DNA from: Armatimonadota bacterium
GTDB taxonomy: Bacteria; Sysuimicrobiota; Sysuimicrobiia; Sysuimicrobiales; JACQTN01
Direction of reading: 5' to 3'
DNA length: 16,642 bases
Assembly (NCBI GenBank): GCA_016210785.1
Contig: JACQTN010000065.1
Location: forward strand, 1-16,642
Shown: positions 14,583 to 16,642 of the stretch, one piece after another
Layout of the letters: each line of letters begins with the position of its first letter
Position numbering within the stretch: position 1 is the first letter of the stretch
The notes under the pieces: generated by a model
Database searches by the model: none
Seen by the model: the letters and a program-made list of their open reading frames with translations, nothing else
What the model was told of the DNA's origin: nothing
Translations under genes and position numbers: made by a program

Positions 14583-16642
14583 GTGCGGAGGGAGATGGTA
14601 GGATGGGCGGCGGCGACGCTCCTGGCCTTCCTCTTTCTCCCGTGGACGCGCTCTTCCCGTAATCCGCTCGAATACGTCCCCGCGTCCATCGGTCTGCGGG
14701 CGTGGACCGCGAGTCCGCTGCTGGCGCTGGCCGGGTTGTTGTGCCTGGCGGCCATCGCGGTCGCCTTCCTCCCGCTCTACTCCCGGCGCGCCGCCCAGGC
14801 CGCGCTGGCCGTCGGTGCCGCCGGCGCCGCCGCTACCCTCCTCGCCGTCTACCTGCGCGGCACGCCGGCGGGGATGGGGGCGATGGCCACGCTGCTGGGG
14901 TTCCTGGGCCTGGCGGCGATGGGGCTGTCGCGCGCCGGCTACATCCAGGCCGACACGTTTGTCGTGACCAGCCTGCTGTGGGTCGCCCTCTTCGTGGCGA
15001 TCTTCATCCTCTATCCGCTCTGGGCGGTGCTGAAGGCCGCGTTCGTGGTGGGCGGCCGTCTCACCGCCGAGGCGTTCGTGGCCACCGTCCGCTCTCCCGC
15101 GTTCCTGCTGGTGGAGAATCCCAACACGCCGCGGCCGGAACTGCTGATCACCCTGGTCGTGGGTCTCGCGGGCGCCGGCGTGATCGCGGTGGCCCGGCTG
15201 CTGCTGGGACGCGGCGCAGCACGGGAAGAGGCGGAGGCCGGGGAGGCGGCGCCGGCCGGTCTGGCGCGCACGCTGGGATGGGCGCTGGCGGGCGGTGCCG
15301 CGTGCGCGGCGGTCGCCGCGCTGTGGCTGGGGTTCGGGGCATTGCGCAACAGCCTGCTGCTGGCCCTGGCCGTGGGCACGGTGGCCACCGCGCTGGGGTT
15401 TGCCTTCGCGCTGGTGGACGATCGGAGCGTCCTGCGCACCCGGCGCCTGCTGGGGCCGCTCTCCATCCTCCCGATGATCACGCCGCCCTTCGTGCTGGGG
15501 CTGGCCGTCATCTACATGTTCGGACGGCGGGGGTTTGTCACGCACCAGGTGCTCGGGCTGTCCACCAACATCTTCTTCGGTCCGCTGGGCGTGGCGGTGA
15601 CGCAGGTGCTGGCCTTCACGCCCATCGCTTACCTGGTCCTGGTGGGCGTGGTGCGGGCGCTGGACGCTGCCCTGGAGGAGGCCGCCGAGACGCTGGGCGC
15701 GTCCCGCTGGCACATCCTGCGCACGGTCATCTGGCCGCTGGTCCGCCCGGGCATCGCCAACGCCTGGCTGCTGGTGGTGATCGAGAGCCTGGCGGACTTC
15801 GGCAACCCGCTCATCCTGGGCGGCGGCGTGCCCTTCCTGGCCACCGAGGTCTTCTACGCCATCGTCGGCCGCTTTAACCCCCACGAGGCCAGTAGCTACG
15901 GGGTGGTGCTGCTGGTGATGACGCTGACCGCGTTCCTCATTCAGCGGTTCTGGGTGGGCCGGCGGTCCTACGTCACGGTGACCGGCCGGCCCTCCGCGCG
16001 CCGGTCGCGGCCGCTGCCGCCGGCCGTGGATTACGCGGTCACCGGCGTCTTCCTGGCGTGGGCGGTATTGATCCTCGGGCTGTACTTCTCGATCTTCTCC
16101 GGCAGTCTCGTGAAGCTATGGGGGTTCGACTACACGGTGACGGTGCAGCACGTGAAAGACCTCTCCCCCACGGGGTGGGCGGTCTTCCGCACCACGGCGC
16201 GGCTGGCCGCGGTGGCCGCCGTGCCCTCCGCGCTGCTGGGGCTGTTGATCGGCTACCTGGTCACGCGCCACCGCGTGCCGGGCATCACCTTCCTGGAGAT
16301 CGGGTCCATGCTGTCCTTCGCCACGCCCGGCACGGTCATGGGGGTGGGCTACGTGCTGGCCTTCAATCAGGGCCCGCTGCTGCTGACCGGAACGGAGATC
16401 ATCATCCTCACCGCCTTCGTGTTCCGCAACATGCCCGTGGGCATCCGCGCCGGCGTGGCGGCCATCACCCAGATCGACCGCGCCCTGGAAGAGGCCTCCA
16501 CCATGCTGCGGGCGTCGTCGCTGACCACGCTGCGGCGCATCGTCTTCCCGCTGGTGCGGCCGGCGGCGCTGTCGGGCCTGGTGTTCAGCTTCGTCCGCGC
16601 CATGACCGCCGTGAGCCAGGTGATCTTCCTGGTGACCGCGGA
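14583..16642 (+). CDS. ABC transporter permease with two transmembrane modules (FbpB/ThiP type), partial
   Basis: Inner-membrane channel subunit for the preceding binding protein. The frame reads 686 residues to the window end without a stop. The GTG at 14583 and the ATG at 14595 are both possible starts; GTG gives a positively charged head (VRRE), with AGGA before it. The N-terminal ~120 residues hold about four hydrophobic helices beyond those of a typical permease, before the usual first helix (residues ~119-150, ALFVAIFILYPLWAVL). The first EAA loop is EEAAETLGASRWHILRTVIW (about residues 363-382), the second EEASTMLRASSLTTLRRIVF (about residues 637-656), just before the window end. Such two-module permeases carry both halves of the pore. 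The second loop has Arg where the first has the conserved Gly. Identity of the transported substrate depends on the binding protein. Confidence 0.9.
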   Translation, partial: MRREMVGWAAATLLAFLFLPWTRSSRNPLEYVPASIGLRAWTASPLLALAGLLCLAAIAVAFLPLYSRRAAQAALAVGAAGAAATLLAVYLRGTPAGMGAMATLLGFLGLAAMGLSRAGYIQADTFVVTSLLWVALFVAIFILYPLWAVLKAAFVVGGRLTAEAFVATVRSPAFLLVENPNTPRPELLITLVVGLAGAGVIAVARLLLGRGAAREEAEAGEAAPAGLARTLGWALAGGAACAAVAALWLGFGALRNSLLLALAVGTVATALGFAFALVDDRSVLRTRRLLGPLSILPMITPPFVLGLAVIYMFGRRGFVTHQVLGLSTNIFFGPLGVAVTQVLAFTPIAYLVLVGVVRALDAALEEAAETLGASRWHILRTVIWPLVRPGIANAWLLVVIESLADFGNPLILGGGVPFLATEVFYAIVGRFNPHEASSYGVVLLVMTLTAFLIQRFWVGRRSYVTVTGRPSARRSRPLPPAVDYAVTGVFLAWAVLILGLYFSIFSGSLVKLWGFDYTVTVQHVKDLSPTGWAVFRTTARLAAVAAVPSALLGLLIGYLVTRHRVPGITFLEIGSMLSFATPGTVMGVGYVLAFNQGPLLLTGTEIIILTAFVFRNMPVGIRAGVAAITQIDRALEEASTMLRASSLTTLRRIVFPLVRPAALSGLVFSFVRAMTAVSQVIFLVTA

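Noticed and set aside
1..16642. CRISPR arrays, rRNA genes, complete insertion sequences
   Set aside because: No regularly spaced direct repeats, no rRNA-like stretches and no transposase frame were found.

Overview
This is a high-GC bacterial window. GTG starts, strong AGGAGG-type ribosome binding sites and TGA used as an ordinary stop codon are all seen directly. The lineage cannot be fixed from the window. The mix of Tat-exported ABC binding proteins, a Thermotoga-style inositol pathway and a probable selenoprotein would suit an uncultivated soil, subsurface or hot-environment lineage, but that is inference.

Left part (1-3248, minus strand): two tandem, gaplessly alignable paralogues of an ABC-transporter family 5 (oligopeptide/nickel type) solute-binding protein. 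Both carry Tat signal peptides, and the downstream one runs off the window edge. Divergent from them, at 3406-3627, is a short gene that ordinary ORF calling misses: a 73-residue glutaredoxin-like protein. An in-frame TGA replaces the first active-site Cys (U-P-T-C), and a bacterial-SECIS-like hairpin follows it at the expected distance. A terminator hairpin lies after it.

Middle (3822-6541): an unrecognised membrane-anchored protein on the minus strand; a Phd/YefM-type antitoxin followed by a VapC/PIN toxin that carries two +1 frameshifts and a small duplication, so it is a probable pseudogene; and a beta-hydroxyacid dehydrogenase on the minus strand, ending one base from the toxin remnant.

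Right part (7120-16642, plus strand): an inositol catabolism cluster. A promoter with a 21-bp palindrome between its -35 and -10 boxes precedes iolM (scyllo-inosose 3-dehydrogenase). Next come iolI (inosose isomerase), a Gfo/Idh/MocA dehydrogenase likely in the IolG role, a Cof-type HAD phosphatase, iolN (creatininase-superfamily diketo-inositol hydrolase) and iolO (5-keto-L-gluconate epimerase). An AfuA/FbpA-type solute-binding protein and a two-module permease, cut by the window end, follow. Read together: an inositol is oxidised at C2 by the IolG-like enzyme, interconverted with its 1-keto isomer by IolI, oxidised again by IolM, ring-opened by IolN and epimerised towards tagaturonate by IolO. 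The ABC importer is the likely entry route for the substrate or a phosphorylated form, and the HAD enzyme could remove the phosphate. The iolN gene is flanked by inverted copies of a bipartite palindromic repeat, and a diverged fragment of the same element lies before the permease.
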